Of a stretch of 64,000 nucleotides of DNA, positions 43,779 to 53,073 are shown in pieces. Made by a program: the position numbers and the translations under genes. The stretch comes from Actinomycetota bacterium (lineage in GTDB: Bacteria > Actinomycetota > Acidimicrobiia > Acidimicrobiales > Ilumatobacteraceae), in NCBI GenBank assembly GCA_026393475.1, contig JAPLAA010000024.1:24296-88295 (forward strand), given 5' to 3'. The notes below the pieces were generated by a model, which saw only the letters and a program-made list of their open reading frames with translations, was not told the origin of the DNA and ran no database searches. Position 1 is the first letter of the stretch. Every line of letters starts with the position of its first letter.

Positions 43779-43786
43779 CAGTTGAC

Positions 43787-44896
43787 CTACGACTTCTTCT
43801 TGGGCGCCGGGGGCGTCGGTGGGGTGGGCTTGGGTGCCTTCCCGGACGACGGTGGGCGGGTGACCCGACCGGAGGCGGTCGGCTTGTTCTTCGGCGGGGT
43901 GACCCGCTTCGAGGTGCCAGGTGCCGCGGCGGCACCCTTCGCAGCGGGCTTGCCCTGGGTGTCCTTGGCTGAGGCGAGATCGCGTTTGGCCTGGGCGAAC
44001 AGCCCGGAGCCCCCACCGTCGGCTTTCGACATCTCACGCGCCCGCTCGCCGGCGGCCTGGGCCTGACGACCGAGCGACTGCTCGCCGGCGTAGAAACGCT
44101 TGGTGATGTAGTACTGCAGGCCGATGCGGAAGATCGCCTGGGCCATGTAGTAGATGACGAGACCGGTGAGGTAGAAGACCAGGAAGACGGCGAAGACCAC
44201 CGGCAGGTACTGCATGATCTTCTGCTGCATCTCCGACATCGTCGGACTGACGCTCGCGCGAGCCGCCACCATCCGTTGCTGGACGAAGTAGAGCGCGCCG
44301 AGGGCGACGACCAACAGGGCGTAGATGAGGCCCTTGCCGAACGACTCTCCGATCACCTCGAACGGGCGCTTCGCGAGGTCGAGGCCCCAGGCGACCATCT
44401 CGGACTTGCCGGCGAGCGACTGGTAGAGCTCGGTCGACGCATCGATGAACTTCGGATAGAAGACCTTCGTCCCGTCGGCGAGCTGGACACCATCTCGAAT
44501 GCACAACTCAGCAGCGCCTGGCGACAGGTTCGGGGTCCCGCACACCACCTCGTAGGTGAGGCCGTGGAGCACGCGGAACATGATGATGAACACCGGGAAC
44601 TGCAGCAGCAGCGGGAAGCACGAGGCCAGCGGGTTGACCTTGTGCTGCTGGTACAGCTTCATCATCTCTTCGTTGAGCTTCTGCCGGTCGCCGCGGTGCT
44701 CCTGCTGCAGCTTGCGCAGCTCGGGCTGCAGCCGCTGCATCTCGAGCATGCCCTTGGTGGCCTTGAGCTGGAGCGGCGCGGTGATCAGCATCACCACGAG
44801 CGCGATCAGCGAGATCGCGAGGATGTAGTTGTGGGTGAAGTCGTAGAACTTGGCCAGCAGCCAGGCGGGACCTTCGAACAGGCCGAGTGCGATCAT
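43787..44896 (-). CDS. yidC: Membrane protein insertase YidC
   Basis: A 369-residue protein from ATG 44896, overlapping yidD by 4 bp. Core helices are visible: [66 protein letters not shown] and [24 protein letters not shown]. The hydrophilic groove region carries [38 protein letters not shown]. There is no large periplasmic loop, as in Gram-positive YidC. The C-terminal ~75 residues are Lys/Pro-rich and cytoplasmic. It inserts and folds membrane proteins. Confidence 0.97.
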   Translation of the reverse strand: MIALGLFEGPAWLLAKFYDFTHNYILAISLIALVVMLITAPLQLKATKGMLEMQRLQPELRKLQQEHRGDRQKLNEEMMKLYQQHKVNPLASCFPLLLQFPVFIIMFRVLHGLTYEVVCGTPNLSPGAAELCIRDGVQLADGTKVFYPKFIDASTELYQSLAGKSEMVAWGLDLAKRPFEVIGESFGKGLIYALLVVALGALYFVQQRMVAARASVSPTMSEMQQKIMQYLPVVFAVFLVFYLTGLVIYYMAQAIFRIGLQYYITKRFYAGEQSLGRQAQAAGERAREMSKADGGGSGLFAQAKRDLASAKDTQGKPAAKGAAAAPGTSKRVTPPKNKPTASGRVTRPPSSGKAPKPTPPTPPAPKKKS

Positions 44897-45168
44897 GCGC
44901 GGCGTCGCTTTCTCATGGATCCGGTCTCGGATCGGGTGGAACGAGGAGTGAGCATCGAGTCGACCGAGTCGACCGGCTCGGGCACGGGGTCCCAGCCGGA
45001 GGGACCGAACGGGCGGCAGCGAACCAGCCGGCGGACGGTGAGCCAGAGGCCGCGACCGGTGCCGTGGGTGTGGAGTGCCTCGAGGGCGTAGGACGAGCAG
45101 GTGGGGGTGAACCGGCACGGCGACGGCCGTCCGTCGACGGCGCGTTGGTACCAGAGCACCGCACGCAT
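44893..45168 (-). CDS. yidD: YidD membrane-insertion efficiency factor
   Basis: A 91-residue protein from ATG 45168, which shares one base with the rnpA stop. The YidD signature is complete: [31 protein letters not shown] followed by [21 protein letters not shown] small membrane-peripheral protein, it helps YidC-dependent insertion. It overlaps yidC by 4 bp. Confidence 0.93.
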   Translation of the reverse strand: MRAVLWYQRAVDGRPSPCRFTPTCSSYALEALHTHGTGRGLWLTVRRLVRCRPFGPSGWDPVPEPVDSVDSMLTPRSTRSETGSMRKRRRA

Positions 45169-45572
45169 CAGGCGGGTGGGCGCGTCGGCGCCGGTGTCGA
45201 ACTGACGTTCGCCTGCGGCGGCGAGGCGGCGAGCCGACGTGTGTGCGCTTGGACGGAAGCGATCAGCGCCTCGACGTCGGAGCTCAGCTGGGGAAACGTA
45301 CGTGCGGCGACGGACGGACGGCCACCCACCAGATACCAGCCCGGTGGCAGGGTCCGATCCTCCGGCGCCGCCGACAACAGGGCGCGGAGACGCCGCCGTA
45401 CCTGGTTGCGGACGACGGCCGGGCCCACGGCGCGGCCGATCGCAAACGCCACGCGAGGCGGCGACGCGGACGGATCGGGGAGAAAGGTGCACCACAACAC
45501 TCCGGCCCGGGCTCGGGCGCCGTCCTGCGACAGGCGCGCGAAGACGCTCCGCTCCCGGATGCGCCAGATCAA
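45168..45572 (-). CDS. rnpA: RNase P protein component
   Basis: A 134-residue protein with a TTG start at 45572 overlapping the rpmH stop (TTGA). The signature is [24 protein letters not shown] (the RNR motif, usually RVGLVVSKKVGNAVVRNRVKRRLRE). [20 protein letters not shown] is the normal N-terminal part, so the ORF extending to 45815 is a false upstream extension. RnpA binds the RNase P RNA and helps cleave tRNA 5' leaders. The C-terminal part is Ala/Pro-rich and slightly extended. Confidence 0.9.
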   Translation of the reverse strand: MIWRIRERSVFARLSQDGARARAGVLWCTFLPDPSASPPRVAFAIGRAVGPAVVRNQVRRRLRALLSAAPEDRTLPPGWYLVGGRPSVAARTFPQLSSDVEALIASVQAHTRRLAASPPQANVSSTPAPTRPPA

Positions 45573-45703
45573 GCCGACAGCTTGTGGCGGCCCTTGTCCC
45601 GCCGAGCCTTCAGCACGGCACGACCTGCACGGGTGCTCATGCGGTTGCGGAAGCCGTGCTTGCGAGCCCGGCGACGGTTGTTCGGTTGGTAGGTGCGCTT
45701 CAA
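45569..45703 (-). CDS. rpmH: Large-subunit ribosomal protein bL34
   Basis: A 44-residue protein from TTG 45703: [20 protein letters not shown] and the end [20 protein letters not shown] match bL34 at every key position. AGGAGGG lies just upstream. It is too short for the usual ORF limit. rpmH beside rnpA and opposite dnaA is the classic origin arrangement. Confidence 0.95.
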   Translation of the reverse strand: MKRTYQPNNRRRARKHGFRNRMSTRAGRAVLKARRDKGRHKLSA

Positions 45704-46248
45704 CGCGGACCCTCCTCAGACGGCCACAGCTCCCGCTGTGGGGGGACATCATGATCCAGCGCTCGAGGCGGCTGACGCCACGAGGGCGGCCGCGCGGGCG
45801 ATCGGGCCGGAGCACGGGCGCCCACCACGAGTGATGAGAACTTGCACAGGTTAGGGGTCGGCCTCCCGTCCGGCAACACGGCCGCGCGACGCGAGCCCTG
45901 GGGCCGGGCCGCAGGCCATGGCCGTCCCGCGCGATCTAGCAGGTGGGATGCGCCTGGACGAGCGGGGGCGGTGGAGGAGTTCCCGTTCCCCCGGCGGCCG
46001 CGCGGCTGCTAGGTTGCACACCTTCACAGCGGCGCATGCCCTCCGTAGCAGCAGGATGGCAGCAGGATGGCAGCAGGATGGCAGCAAGCTGGCAGCAAGC
46101 TGGCAGCACGTCGCAGCAGCGTCGCAACAGGGATCCGTCCCGGGCCCGGCCTCGAGTGCACACAGCCCCGGCGCCGATCGACTGGCGGTCGTCCACAGTT
46201 GTGGACAACGATGTGGACAGTGGTCAGACGACGAGGGAGGAGGTGCAG
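45704..46248. other. rpmH-dnaA divergent intergenic region
   Basis: 545 bp without a supported gene. It carries the 11-bp repeats at 46047-46123 and a DnaA-box group at 46189-46220, and must hold the rpmH and dnaA promoters. No convincing -35/-10 pair was found by eye. Confidence 0.65.
46047..46123. repeat. Seven 11-bp iteron-like repeats upstream of dnaA
   Basis: Consecutive 11-bp units: AGCAGCAGGAT (46047), GGCAGCAGGAT (46058, 46069), GGCAGCAAGCT (46080, 46091), GGCAGCACGTC (46102) and a more diverged copy (46113). The GCAGCA core is kept throughout at one-helical-turn spacing. The array lies 66 bp from the DnaA boxes. Confidence 0.85.
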
Positions 46249-46276
46249 GTGAGCGACACGGAACAGGTGTGGACAG
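46189..46276. promoter_or_regulatory. DnaA-box cluster at the dnaA start
   Basis: Taking TTGTCCACA as the actinobacterial consensus: TCGTCCACA at 46189-46197 (8/9), the perfect complement TGTGGACAA at 46200-46208, TGTGGACAG at 46212-46220 (8/9), and another TGTGGACAG at 46268-46276 inside the first codons of dnaA. Such boxes may act in origin function or in dnaA autoregulation. Confidence 0.7.
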
Positions 46277-47823
46277 CGGTCGCCCAACTGCTGCGGGCCC
46301 AGGTGTCCGAAGCCGTCTGGTTCTCCACCTTCCAGGACGTCGTGGCGCTCGAGAGCGATCCCAGCCTGTTGCGGCTCAGCGCACCGAACGGGCACACCCG
46401 CGACCGCATCCTGTCGCGCTATCTGCCGCTCGTGCGCGACGCGATGGAGGAGATCGGTGTCGCCGGCCGCCAACTGGTGGTCGAGGTGCAACTCGTCGAA
46501 CCGTTCGATCTCGACGGCGACTCCGGCCGGATCGGGTCGTCCGATCGCGGTGACCGCGCCAGCGACCGCGGTGATCGAGGCGACCGCGGCGACTGGTCTG
46601 AACGCGACCGCGGTGACCGCGGTGATCGAGACCGCGACCGTGGCGAACGATCCGACTACGGCGACCGCATGGAGCGCAGTGATCGCGACCGTGAGGACCG
46701 ACTCGACCGGCGCGACCGCGAGGAGCGGGCCGGGCGCGACGACCGCCGCAGCAGCGGGATGTCGTCCACCAGCAGCCACGGCAACCAGGCGCTCGACCTC
46801 GCCGGTTTGAACCCGCGGTACACCTTCGAGACCTTCGTGAAGGGTGCGTCGAACCAGTTCGCCCTCGCCGCAGCACTGCGGGTGGCAGAAACCCCTGGTC
46901 GCAGCTACAACCCGCTGTTCATCTACGGCTCGGCCGGTCTCGGCAAGACGCACCTGTTGCACGCCATCGGGCACTACGTGCACCACCACTACCAGCACGA
47001 CATCGTGCGGTACGTGAGCACCGAGACGTTCCTGAACGAGTACGTCGACGGCATCCGCACCAACACGATCGCCAACTTCAAGCGCCGCTATCGCGACATC
47101 GACGTGCTGCTCATCGACGACATCCAGTTCATGGAGGGCAAGGAAGGACTCCAGGAGGAGTTCTTCCACACGTTCAACTCGCTCCACGGCGCGAACAAGC
47201 AGATCGTGATGTCGAGCGACCGCATGCCGGATGCGATCCCCACCCTCGAGGAGCGGCTGCGCGGTCGATTCAAGTGGGGGCTCATCACCGACATCCAGCC
47301 CCCCGATCTCGAGACCCGTCTCGCGATCCTGCGCAACAAGGCCGAACGCGACCGCAGTCCGGTGCCGGCCGAGACGCTCGAGTTCATCGCCTCGCGCATC
47401 ACCAGCAACATCCGTGAGCTCGAGGGTGCACTCATCCGCGTGACGGCGTACGCCAGCTTGAACCATGTGCCGATCAGCACGCACCTGGCCGAACAGCTGC
47501 TCGGCGACCTCATGACCGGCAGCCAGGTGAAGACCCGCACCGACGAGGAGCTCCTCGCCGAGATCGCGGTCATCCTCGGCTTCAGCGTCGAGGCATTGCG
47601 CAGCAAGAGCCGGCAGCGCCCGCTGGTGACGGCCCGGCAGACCGCGATGTACGTGTTCCGCGAGCTGACCGACCTGTCGTACCCGAGCATCGCCCGCCTC
47701 TTCGGTGGTCGAGATCACACCACCGTCATCCACGCCGTCGACAAGATCCAGCGGCTGATGAAGGAACGCAAGCAGATCTACGACCAGGTGACCGACCTCG
47801 TCCAGCGACTGAAGACCAGCTGA
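46249..47823 (+). CDS. dnaA: Replication initiator DnaA with RD-rich linker
   Basis: A 524-residue protein from GTG 46249, with GGAGGAGG upstream; the ORF beginning at 45943 reads through non-coding repeats. Domain I is at residues 1-80 (TEQVWTAVAQLLRAQVSEAVWFSTF). Domain II (about 97-170) is a low-complexity polyampholyte of DR/GD/ER repeats. The AAA+ domain III has Walker A GSAGLGKT, Walker B VLLIDDIQF, sensor motifs and arginine finger region. Domain IV carries the DNA-binding signature GGRDHTTVIHAV. It opens the origin and is expected to bind the boxes nearby. Confidence 0.98.
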   Translation: MSDTEQVWTAVAQLLRAQVSEAVWFSTFQDVVALESDPSLLRLSAPNGHTRDRILSRYLPLVRDAMEEIGVAGRQLVVEVQLVEPFDLDGDSGRIGSSDRGDRASDRGDRGDRGDWSERDRGDRGDRDRDRGERSDYGDRMERSDRDREDRLDRRDREERAGRDDRRSSGMSSTSSHGNQALDLAGLNPRYTFETFVKGASNQFALAAALRVAETPGRSYNPLFIYGSAGLGKTHLLHAIGHYVHHHYQHDIVRYVSTETFLNEYVDGIRTNTIANFKRRYRDIDVLLIDDIQFMEGKEGLQEEFFHTFNSLHGANKQIVMSSDRMPDAIPTLEERLRGRFKWGLITDIQPPDLETRLAILRNKAERDRSPVPAETLEFIASRITSNIRELEGALIRVTAYASLNHVPISTHLAEQLLGDLMTGSQVKTRTDEELLAEIAVILGFSVEALRSKSRQRPLVTARQTAMYVFRELTDLSYPSIARLFGGRDHTTVIHAVDKIQRLMKERKQIYDQVTDLVQRLKTS

Positions 47824-48092
47824 TCTCCGTGGGCACGAACGCGCGCACCGCGCGAATCACACGCTCGAACGCTGGGGGGAACCTGGGGACGAACGTCCGT
47901 TCGCGGGGGATGACACGCGCGATGTCCACCGAAGCACACGCGTGTGGTTTCCTGCCTGTGCACGGTGGTGGACAGAGGTGTGCACGCAGGAATCGGCCCT
48001 ACGCTGCCCCGACGCGTGGTTGTGCACAATCCACAGCCCTTATTACCTTTATTGTCTTTTCAGAACACATCCGTGGTGAGAAAGGTTGACCT
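47824..48092. other. oriC: Candidate oriC between dnaA and dnaN
   Basis: A non-coding 269-bp interval at the usual actinobacterial oriC place. It holds TTGTGCACA at 48020-48028, an overlapping CAATCCACA at 48027-48035 (7/9 to a DnaA box) and several TGTGCAC/GTGGACAG near-boxes at 47956-47981. Right after the boxes lies TTATTACCTTTATTG (48040-48054) followed by TCTTTTC, a strikingly AT-rich stretch for this genome and a candidate unwinding element. Box matches are weaker than the group at 46189-46276. Confidence 0.6.
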
Positions 48093-49187
48093 GTGAAGTT
48101 CCGTTGCGAGCGTGAGACCCTGGCCGAGGCACTGGCCACTGCGGGGCGTGCCGCCACCGGTCGTACGGGCACCCTGCCGGTGCTGTCGGGCCTGCGGCTC
48201 GAACTGTCGGGCGATCAGCTCACCGTCACGGGGACCGATCTCGATCTCACGATCCAGCTCGAGATCGCGGTCGGCGGCGAGACCGACGGGGGCGTCGTGC
48301 TGCCGGCCCGGCTGTCGAGCGACATCGTCCGCTCCCTGCCCGCCGGCAAGGTCGAGGTCGACGTCACCGACGACGACGTGAAGATCAGCGGGGGCCGGTC
48401 GCAGTTCAGCGTCCGTCCGCTCTCGCTCGACGACTATCCGCGCCTGTCGGCGCCGGCGTCGAGCGCGGTCACGATCAACGCCGCTGCGTTCGGTGAGGCC
48501 CTGCGCCAGGTGGTGCGTGCCGCCAGCACCGACGAGGCCCGCCCGATCCTCACCGGTGTGCTGCTCACGGCCGAGAACGACGGCCTGCGCCTCGTCGCCA
48601 CCGACTCGTACCGGCTCGCGGTCCGCGACCTGCCCGGCGTCAGCGTGCTCGGCGCCGACCAGAAGGTCCTGGTGCCCGGCCGTGCGCTCAACGAGCTGCA
48701 GCGCGTGCTCGGCCTCGGCGAGGAGCTCGTGCTCCGACTGGGCGAGCGCGACGCCACGTTCGAGATCGGCACCACCCGGCTCACCACGCGGCTCATCGAG
48801 GGCGAGTTCCCGAACTATCGCCAGCTCATCCCCGCGAGTCACCCCAACGTGCTCACCGTCGACCGCGAACCGCTGCTCGAGGCCATCCGCCGCGTGAAGA
48901 TCCTCGCCCGCGATGCCACGCCGGTGCGGTTGTCGATCGCGGCCGACGGGCTGAAGCTCACCGCGATCACCCAGGATGTCGGCAACGCGACCGAGGAGCT
49001 CGACGCGAGCGCGGCCGGCGCCGACCTCACGGTGGCGTTCAACCCCGACTACCTGGCCGCGGGTGTCGAGGCCGTGTCGTCCGACCAGATCACGTTGTCC
49101 ACGATCGACGCGCTCAAGCCCGCCGTCGTGCGCGGCGTGGGGTCCGACGACTACCTGTACCTGTTGATGCCCGTCCGCGTCCCGTGA
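48093..49187 (+). CDS. dnaN: DNA polymerase III sliding clamp (beta subunit)
   Basis: A 364-residue protein with GTG start at 48093 and GAAAGG upstream. It opens MKFRCERETLAEALATAGRA and has three clamp domains; FPNYRQLIP and the terminal DDYLYLLMPVRV (the hydrophobic pocket and C-terminus) are characteristic. The dimeric ring tethers DNA polymerase III and other enzymes to DNA. It follows dnaA and precedes recF, as expected. Confidence 0.98.
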   Translation: MKFRCERETLAEALATAGRAATGRTGTLPVLSGLRLELSGDQLTVTGTDLDLTIQLEIAVGGETDGGVVLPARLSSDIVRSLPAGKVEVDVTDDDVKISGGRSQFSVRPLSLDDYPRLSAPASSAVTINAAAFGEALRQVVRAASTDEARPILTGVLLTAENDGLRLVATDSYRLAVRDLPGVSVLGADQKVLVPGRALNELQRVLGLGEELVLRLGERDATFEIGTTRLTTRLIEGEFPNYRQLIPASHPNVLTVDREPLLEAIRRVKILARDATPVRLSIAADGLKLTAITQDVGNATEELDASAAGADLTVAFNPDYLAAGVEAVSSDQITLSTIDALKPAVVRGVGSDDYLYLLMPVRVP

Positions 49188-49260
49188 TCGTCCGCGGCGG
49201 CGTCCGCTGCCGCCCCGGCACGCCCACGCGCCGGTCGAGTTCGCCCCGGTCGAGGTCGAG

Positions 49261-50529
49261 ATGATCGTCACCCGGCTCGACCTCGTCGACTACCGCAACT
49301 ACGTCTCGGCGTCGTTCGGCCTCACGGCAGGCACCACCGCCGTCGTCGGCCTCAACGGTCAGGGCAAGACCAACTTCGCCGAGGCACTCGGGTACCTGTC
49401 CACCCTCGACAGCTTCCGCGGTGCGCCGGCCGATGCGCTGATCCGGATGGGTGCCGACACGGCGATCATCCGCGCCACCGTGCTGCAGGAGGACGGCCGC
49501 GAGGTGCTCGTCGAGGCCGAGCTCAACCGATCGGGCCGCAACCGGGTGCTGGTCAACCGCCAGAAACTGCCGCGTACGCGCGACCTGCTCGGCGTGGTGC
49601 GCGTGAGCGTGTTCTCACCCGACGACCTGGCGCTCGTGAAGGAGGGCCCGGGCGAGCGGCGCCGCTTCCTCGACGACACCCTCGTGGCGTTGGCGCTCAA
49701 GTACGACGCGCTGCGGCTCGAGCTCGATCGGGTCGTGAAGCAGCGGAACACCCTGCTCAAGCAGGCCAACGGCCGCCTCGACGACGCCGCCGAGATCACC
49801 CTCGACGTGTGGGATGCCAAGCTCGCCCAGCTCGGCGATCAGTTCGGCCACGCCCGATCGGTGCTGGTCGCGCGACTCGACCCGATGGTGCAGGAGGCCT
49901 ACGAGCACCTCGCCGGTGTCGTCACCCCGATCGAGCTTCGCTACGAACCGGCGTGGCGCCAGCGTGGCCTGGCGACGGCCCTGGCCGAGTCGCGCACCGA
50001 TGACGTGCGCCGCGGCGTGTCGACGGTCGGCCCCCACCGCGACGATGTGGAGCTGATGGTGAACGGGATGCCGGCGCGCACCCACGCCTCGCAGGGTGAG
50101 CAGCGCACCCTGGCCCTCGCGCTCCGACTGGGTGCCCACCGGCTCATCACCGATCGCACCGGGAGCGCACCGGTGCTCATCCTCGACGACGTCCTCAGCG
50201 AGCTCGACGCCCAGCGCGCGACGGCCCTGTTGCACCATCTGCCGCCCGGCCAGGTGGTGCTCACCACGGCGTCACCGCTGCCCGATGCGGCGCACCCCGA
50301 TGCGACCGTCCGCATCGTCGCCGGCACGGTCGACGCGCCGGTCCTCGCGCCGGTCCTCGCGCCTGTCGTCGCGCCGGTCGTCGCGCCTGTCGTCGCGCCT
50401 GTCGTCGCGCCTGTCGTCGCGCCTGTCGTCGCGCCTGTGGACCACGATCCGGCCGCGACCCCGGTGGCACCCGGTGTCCCGGAACGACCGGCGAGCGACG
50501 CCGCTACGGTGGACGCCGATGGCGACTGA
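49261..50529 (+). CDS. recF: DNA replication and repair protein RecF with tandem-repeat tail
   Basis: A 422-residue ABC-type ATPase (usual length about 370-390). Walker A is GLNGQGKTNFAEAL (about residues 33-46), the signature is THASQGEQRTLALALRLG and Walker B is VLILDDVLSELD. The C-terminal tail after ~residue 360 is an eight-fold (V/L)APV repeat encoded by 12-bp units, followed by a disordered stretch. RecF loads RecA at gaps with RecO and RecR. The end overlaps the DUF721 start by 11 bp. Confidence 0.96.
   Translation: MIVTRLDLVDYRNYVSASFGLTAGTTAVVGLNGQGKTNFAEALGYLSTLDSFRGAPADALIRMGADTAIIRATVLQEDGREVLVEAELNRSGRNRVLVNRQKLPRTRDLLGVVRVSVFSPDDLALVKEGPGERRRFLDDTLVALALKYDALRLELDRVVKQRNTLLKQANGRLDDAAEITLDVWDAKLAQLGDQFGHARSVLVARLDPMVQEAYEHLAGVVTPIELRYEPAWRQRGLATALAESRTDDVRRGVSTVGPHRDDVELMVNGMPARTHASQGEQRTLALALRLGAHRLITDRTGSAPVLILDDVLSELDAQRATALLHHLPPGQVVLTTASPLPDAAHPDATVRIVAGTVDAPVLAPVLAPVVAPVVAPVVAPVVAPVVAPVVAPVDHDPAATPVAPGVPERPASDAATVDADGD
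50341..50436. repeat. Eight 12-bp tandem repeats inside recF
   Basis: Units of GTC-GTC/CTC-GCG-CCT/CCG at 50341-50436 code VLAP twice and then VVAP six times (residues 361-392). The unit is a multiple of three, so copy-number change would keep the frame. Confidence 0.95.
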
Positions 50530-50839
50530 GCCGATGCCCCTCCGCGACGCCCTCACCGGGGTGGTCCGGTCGTTGCGCGGGCCGGAGTCGGCGCGCGCCG
50601 GCGCGGTGCCGGCGCAGGCGATGGGCGGCGTGTTCGGCCGGTGGGACGAGGTGGTCGGGCCGGCGGTCGCGGCCCACGTGCAGCCGGTGAAGCTCGACGG
50701 CGACCGCCTCGTGGTGGAGGTCGACGACCCGACGTGGGCGACCCAGCTGAAGTTCCTCGAGGCCGATCTTCGCGAGCGGCTGCGCGACGTCGCGGGGGCC
50801 ACGATCCGGCAGTTCGAGATCCGGGTCAAGCGGTCCTGA
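50519..50839 (+). CDS. DUF721 protein (DciA-like)
   Basis: A 106-residue protein from ATG 50519, overlapping the recF end by 11 bp. WDEVVGPAVAAHVQPVKLDGDRLVVEVDDPTWATQLKFLEADLRERL is the DUF721 core. DUF721 includes DciA, a helicase operator that helps load DnaB in bacteria lacking DnaC. The position after recF and before gyrB is conserved in Mycobacterium (Rv0004, from memory). A DnaB-loading role is plausible, and DnaB is encoded in this window, but the link is inference. Confidence 0.9.
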   Translation: MATEPMPLRDALTGVVRSLRGPESARAGAVPAQAMGGVFGRWDEVVGPAVAAHVQPVKLDGDRLVVEVDDPTWATQLKFLEADLRERLRDVAGATIRQFEIRVKRS

Positions 50840-51114
50840 CCGACCGGCCGGCGAGGCCTCGGAAATCGCGCGAACACGCAGCGTGAACAGGGTGTGACGG
50901 GCATCCGACGACCCGTCCGGAACCGCTGAGACTCCACCTGTCCGTGGCACCCCCACGGTAGACTGACGGCCATATCGCGGCCCGTGCTCGCGGCACCTCT
51001 CGTGCCGTCGCCAGCAGCTCGTCGCCAACCATGTCGTCGCAGGTCAGCTCACGTTTTCCGACGTGCCTTCCGGTCTGTGACGCCTTCGTCCCCACTTGAT
51101 GACTCGAGGTGTGA

Positions 51115-53072
<1,958 letters not shown>

Positions 53073-53073
<1 letters not shown>

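Noticed and set aside
45943..46248. Extension of dnaA by 102 codons upstream
   Set aside because: It would translate the 11-bp repeats and DnaA boxes; the GTG at 46249 has a strong ribosome-binding site and begins the conserved domain I.
50959..50964. TAGACT as gyrB promoter -10
   Set aside because: No convincing -35 hexamer at 16-18 bp; mentioned in the gyrB entry but not listed as a feature.
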